Origin: Prevotella sp.
GTDB lineage: Bacteria; Bacteroidota; Bacteroidia; Bacteroidales; Bacteroidaceae
Reading direction: 5' to 3'
NCBI GenBank assembly: GCA_017460515.1
Contig: JAFUAY010000010.1
Span: 1-64,000, forward strand
Length of the DNA stretch: 64,000 bases
Positions 60,672 to 64,000 of the stretch are shown here, piece by piece; the first letter of the stretch is position 1, and each line of letters begins with the position of its first letter. Below the pieces are notes generated by a model. The model worked only from the letters and a program-made list of their open reading frames with translations. It was not told the DNA's origin and made no database searches. Position numbers and translations under genes: made by a program.

Positions 60672-61259
60672 TTAGAAGAAATAAGCAAGTGATACCTGCC
60701 ATGCGCTGAACTTAGCTTCAGACACCTGCTTTACTGTTGTGCTGACGTCCTCGAATTCACCAGTCTTTCCAAGAGCTACGTTGTAGTTAAGCTTTACCTG
60801 CAACTTACTCATCACAGTAGCACCGACACCAATGTTTGCACTCATATTAGAACTCTTCAGTGTCCACTCAGAAGCGCCAAAATCTTTCTTACCACCAATA
60901 TTAAATCCAAACTGAGGACCAGCGAAAGCAAATACTTCAGCAATTGAACCCAATCCGATACCATAACGCAAGTTGATGGGCACCTGGATAGACTGTGACT
61001 TGATGGTCTCGTCGCCAGCCTTACCTTCACGCTGATCATATACAGCAGAAGCATCAATGCCAAGACCTACGAGAGGAAGGGTAAACTTTACAGTGGGACC
61101 CACAAAGAAACCTGTGCGACTTTCAACAGAACCAGCGCCATCCTTAACGGAAACATTACTCATGTTCAAACCGCCCGTAAGACCAAAAGACACCTGAGCC
61201 TTTGCAGGTACAGCCATCAACATGAGGGCTACTACCATTGAAGTAAAGAATTTTTTCAT
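60672..61259 (-). CDS. Small outer-membrane beta-barrel protein (PorT-like fold)
   Basis: A 195-residue exported protein (signal peptide ending PAKAQ). The mature part is a PorT/OMP_b-brl-type eight-stranded barrel: FGLTGGLNMSNV at the start, alternating strands, and a C-terminal AWQVSLAYFF. True PorT is part of type IX secretion and is longer, so this is more likely a general small barrel. The ATG at 61259 is chosen for the signal peptide and promoter. It stands alone between two terminators. Confidence 0.82.
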   Translation of the reverse strand: MKKFFTSMVVALMLMAVPAKAQVSFGLTGGLNMSNVSVKDGAGSVESRTGFFVGPTVKFTLPLVGLGIDASAVYDQREGKAGDETIKSQSIQVPINLRYGIGLGSIAEVFAFAGPQFGFNIGGKKDFGASEWTLKSSNMSANIGVGATVMSKLQVKLNYNVALGKTGEFEDVSTTVKQVSEAKFSAWQVSLAYFF

Positions 61260-61317
61260 AACGTGATAATTTGAAAAATTAATAGATATTGTTAACTGAT
61301 TTGATTCTTTCACCGCG

Positions 61318-61349
61318 CAAAGATACGATTAAACAAGTAAAAATGCAAA
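61318..61349 (-). promoter_or_regulatory. Promoter of the small barrel gene
   Basis: Minus strand TTTG (61346-61349), a 20-bp spacer and TATCTTTG (61318-61325). Confidence 0.75.
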
Positions 61350-61389
61350 ATTATTCCTTACAAATTGCACAAAAACGGGTTTTTAAAAG

Positions 61390-61411
61390 CAAAATCCCCC
61401 GAAAACGGGGG
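61390..61411 (-). terminator. Terminator of the gldM-gldN operon
   Basis: CCCCC-N6-GGGGG hairpin (61396-61411) followed in the minus direction by a T-rich tract, 8 bp after the gldN stop. Confidence 0.85.
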
Positions 61412-61418
61412 AAAATGT

Positions 61419-62471
61419 TTAATGACGTTGGCGACGCACAGAGACAGTACCACCACTTGAAGATTTAGCGCGAGAAGTTTTTGTCTTGCTCTTCGAAGCC
61501 TTCTGCGAGGAGGAATTACTCTTATTACTTGCCTTCACTTTCTTCAGTTGCTTGGGATCAAGGCTGGCTATGCTGTCAAGAGAGTCACGCTTGTGCTTGT
61601 CACCGAAAATATTGTTACGGAAGGTCTCCAATTCTTTCTCTATACGTTTCTGCTCAGCCGAGAGTTTCGTAGAATCATTACCTGCGACCTGAGCCAACGT
61701 CTTACCCAACATATTATTGGTCTTATAGATTTTTCCCTTGTACTTATTCAGCGTGAAATAATCATCAAGGTTCATCACAGCTGCATTATTCACATTACTA
61801 GTCATTACCTGTTGACGGCTAAGGAATGCTTCAACCTCACTGTATTTCACCCAAAACAACGGATACTTTGCTGACTCACCACCAAAGTCATCCTCACGAA
61901 GCATCACCGGACAGAAAGCCAGTGGCTTGATATGGAAGGATGAATTTGCCTGATCATAATAGGCACTTTCCTTCAGGTAGTACATTTTCACTTCAGCTGA
62001 AGGAATATCACTATTTTCAACCTTCAGTTTGCCATCTTTCTCCTCATAGAAGATATGATAGTTGTCAAGAACTGTTTTCATGTCTACCTTGGCTGAGGCC
62101 TCCAGAATCTCATTACCATCAAGGCGATACTCGTAAACAGGAATATAACCGTTTAGTGCCAACTTGAACACATAGGTAAAGAGGTTCAGCTGCTTACCTA
62201 AAGGCTCTACCGGATAGTATAAACCAGAGTTTGCCTCCTCGTTCAGGTCTATCTCGCGATAGATATCTCGGCGCCATACTACATCCTCTGGCATATCGAC
62301 TGCCGTGGGATACATGATACGCATACGCTGGCTCATACCATTCTGATTCGTCTGAGCACCCTGTTGCTGAGCAGCGGTCTTTTCATTCTTCTGAACTCGG
62401 CTCTTCTTCGGCTGTGCTGTTATCATTCCAGCAGTCAGCAATATCATCAACATTAATAATAGTCGTTTCAT
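61419..62471 (-). CDS. gldN: Type IX secretion/gliding motility protein GldN (PorN)
   Basis: A 350-residue exported protein (signal peptide ending MITAQ). It matches GldN/PorN: DVVWRRDIYREIDL near residue 65, GLYYPVEP, FTYVFKLALNG and LGKTLAQ. With GldK it forms the periplasmic ring of the type IX secretion system. The C-terminal 45 residues are a Ser/Lys-rich low-complexity tail (KASNKSNSSSQKASKSKTK) that should be disordered. It follows gldM by 15 bp and is the last gene of the gldKLMN-type operon. Confidence 0.95.
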   Translation of the reverse strand: MKRLLLMLMILLTAGMITAQPKKSRVQKNEKTAAQQQGAQTNQNGMSQRMRIMYPTAVDMPEDVVWRRDIYREIDLNEEANSGLYYPVEPLGKQLNLFTYVFKLALNGYIPVYEYRLDGNEILEASAKVDMKTVLDNYHIFYEEKDGKLKVENSDIPSAEVKMYYLKESAYYDQANSSFHIKPLAFCPVMLREDDFGGESAKYPLFWVKYSEVEAFLSRQQVMTSNVNNAAVMNLDDYFTLNKYKGKIYKTNNMLGKTLAQVAGNDSTKLSAEQKRIEKELETFRNNIFGDKHKRDSLDSIASLDPKQLKKVKASNKSNSSSQKASKSKTKTSRAKSSSGGTVSVRRQRH

Positions 62472-62486
62472 ATACGGATAGATTCT

Positions 62487-64000
62487 TTATTTCACAATTA
62501 TTTCCATTGAACTGGGCAAAGTTCGTTCAATACCATCAGGGCCGATTGCTTTCACGCGAGAAATGTAGAAGCGACGGTTACGAGCCAGTTTGCGGAATGT
62601 ATCCTTCTGGCGGGCTGTAAACTGCGCACCCTCGCCTACCATAGGCACGGCATTACCCATATTGTCGTAGAATACTGTCTCGAACGAAAGCACACGGAAT
62701 CCGATATCAAGAACACCATCATCAATAGCAGCGCCAATGCCCGTAATATCCATTAGGTCGCGCTTAGCCATTCCACCGCCTTTAAAACGAGTAGGATTGC
62801 CTTTTTCGTCTTTCATATCAATATAAGGTGTAGGATCGGGCAACTTACGCACACGGAAAGCAAACTGTCCCATTTGTTGCGTACGGCCTGTATTCGTTGA
62901 TGTTACAGTAATAACTGCATCCTGACCTATCTTTGACGGACGTGCAATATACTTGCCTGGGCCTACAGGCTGAAGGGTACCGTTTGTCATTGTTGCCTGA
63001 ATCTTATTAAGCGGTACGCCAGGAACTGAAACACTGATAGGATTACTATAGCCAGCATACAGCATGTTCATCAGATCTGCACTGACTGTTGCACTAGGGT
63101 CAACTACAGTGTACTTCTGTTCAAAATCACGACGAATTCGATCTCCATTACCATTAACCGTCTCAATATGTCCTGATAGTGTAAAATCGCCCGTACGTCC
63201 ACAGATAATCTCATATACATTATCCTTCAGGTCCATTTTCTGATTACCAATATACACATCAGGAATCTGAGTGGTATCAACAGCTGCCATCACGATATGG
63301 GCTGAGAACTTATCACCACGAACAATGGTCTGAGAGTTTGGAATGACGAAAGCATTCAATGCATTCACACGAATATCCTTCACGTCAATATTCTGTACCA
63401 GGGTGTGAAGCACCTCGCCCTCTGCATAGCGTACATCATTCTGCAATTTTGACAACAAGGTAACAGCGGCTGCAGCTGGCATGGCCTCAAACATATGTTC
63501 TTGCCAGTTCTTACCCAATGAAGCAGGCGTATTGGCTACTTCAGTTGTAAGGTTGCTCTCAATGATTTTCTGCTGAGCGGTGTCGGGCACCATCTTTACC
63601 ATACGTTCACGGAAAGAATCGATTGCCTTTTTCAATTCCTCACCACGTCCACGGCCAGGGGCTAACATCACCTGATTGGCAGCTTCCAAGTCCTCCTTGC
63701 TCTGAATATTCGAAGGATCTCCATGCTTACCATCTGCCTCGATAGCTATGGCGAGTTTCAACTCAGCCGCAAAGTCATAAAGTGAATCACTCATATGTTT
63801 CACCATCTGAGCTTTGTCATACCATTCTTTCACTTTCTGAGGATTCGTCTTCATCTGTTGTTCGAAATCCTCATATATCGCCATATTCTCCTTGGCAGAG
63901 TTTTCTGTGGTACGGTTCAGACTCTTTTCCACAATATCGAAACCGTTGAGCACCTCGTTAGAGACGTTCAATGCCAGCATTGCCATCAACACCACATACA
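62487..64000 (-). CDS. gldM: Type IX secretion/gliding motility protein GldM (PorM), 5' end outside window
   Basis: The frame stays open to the window edge. The visible part begins inside the single N-terminal membrane helix (YVVLMAMLALNVSNEVLNGF), so only some 15-20 residues are missing. GldM spans the inner membrane with GldL to form the proton-driven motor of type IX secretion; its long periplasmic part (about 470 residues here) reaches the GldK-GldN ring. The C-terminal domains carry SVPGVPLNKIQATMTNGTL and GAAIDDGVLDIGFRVLSFE. Upstream genes gldK and gldL should lie just beyond the edge. Confidence 0.95.
   Translation of the reverse strand, partial: YVVLMAMLALNVSNEVLNGFDIVEKSLNRTTENSAKENMAIYEDFEQQMKTNPQKVKEWYDKAQMVKHMSDSLYDFAAELKLAIAIEADGKHGDPSNIQSKEDLEAANQVMLAPGRGRGEELKKAIDSFRERMVKMVPDTAQQKIIESNLTTEVANTPASLGKNWQEHMFEAMPAAAAVTLLSKLQNDVRYAEGEVLHTLVQNIDVKDIRVNALNAFVIPNSQTIVRGDKFSAHIVMAAVDTTQIPDVYIGNQKMDLKDNVYEIICGRTGDFTLSGHIETVNGNGDRIRRDFEQKYTVVDPSATVSADLMNMLYAGYSNPISVSVPGVPLNKIQATMTNGTLQPVGPGKYIARPSKIGQDAVITVTSTNTGRTQQMGQFAFRVRKLPDPTPYIDMKDEKGNPTRFKGGGMAKRDLMDITGIGAAIDDGVLDIGFRVLSFETVFYDNMGNAVPMVGEGAQFTARQKDTFRKLARNRRFYISRVKAIGPDGIERTLPSSMEIIVK

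Overview
The window looks like chromosomal DNA from a Prevotellaceae-type member of the Bacteroidota. Nearly every gene start is preceded by the Bacteroidota promoter pattern TTTG-N19/20-TAnnTTTG. Shine-Dalgarno sites are mostly absent. Lipoproteins, FadL-type barrels and the end of a type IX secretion (gldM-gldN) operon are present. No rRNA, tRNA, transposase or CRISPR array was recognised.

Layout. 1-1537: gene-poor, with three tandem arrays of different sequence that all share a 22-bp period. 1538-2287: a lipoprotein. 2329-9865 (minus): a five-gene operon for proline/hydroxyproline peptide use, comprising a metallopeptidase-like lipoprotein, an Xaa-Pro aminopeptidase, a glycyl radical enzyme matching trans-4-hydroxyproline dehydratase HypD, its radical-SAM activase, and a three-domain aminopeptidase P. 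10014-17732: malate dehydrogenase, a PEP-synthase-like protein with receiver-like domains, a Na/Pi cotransporter and a nucleoside kinase. 17787-22180: PD40/CxxCH lipoprotein, DUF6057 membrane protein and GH43-like protein. 22333-24633: a CsgG / lipoprotein / DUF4810 / DUF799 operon. 24814-28226: a PhoR/PhoB-like two-component system behind a second Na/Pi cotransporter that carries a pho-box-like operator.

28375-34222 is an AT-richer island bounded by two 22-bp-period arrays. It holds an M.EcoRI-family methylase, a DUF262-HNH nuclease, a small exported protein and an HsdR_N-DUF4357-DUF4268 protein in one operon. The operon sits behind a roughly 180-nt strongly structured leader RNA and is divergent from a kinase-like 'polyvalent' gene. 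34344-35753: thioredoxin-like and OmpA-like proteins. 35912-47041: a carbohydrate locus (AraC regulator, MFS sugar porter, DUF5107-TPR protein, SGNH-GH35 fusion, GH2-like enzyme). 47051-64000: housekeeping and envelope genes (alpha/beta hydrolase fusion, gamma-carbonic anhydrase-like, waaA, gltX, PgpH-type HD phosphohydrolase, two FadL-type porins, a glycosyltransferase, priA, a small barrel, gldN and partial gldM).

Two kinds of repeat cut across this layout. The first is six intergenic arrays with an exact 22-bp period in four sequence families. The second is nine short degenerate arrays with a 7-bp period, lying inside coding sequences or on gene junctions. In hypD one of these matches a 12-residue insertion, and in the DUF5107 gene one brings an in-frame stop. 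These repeats and the HypD-plus-peptidases operon are the most interesting parts of the window.
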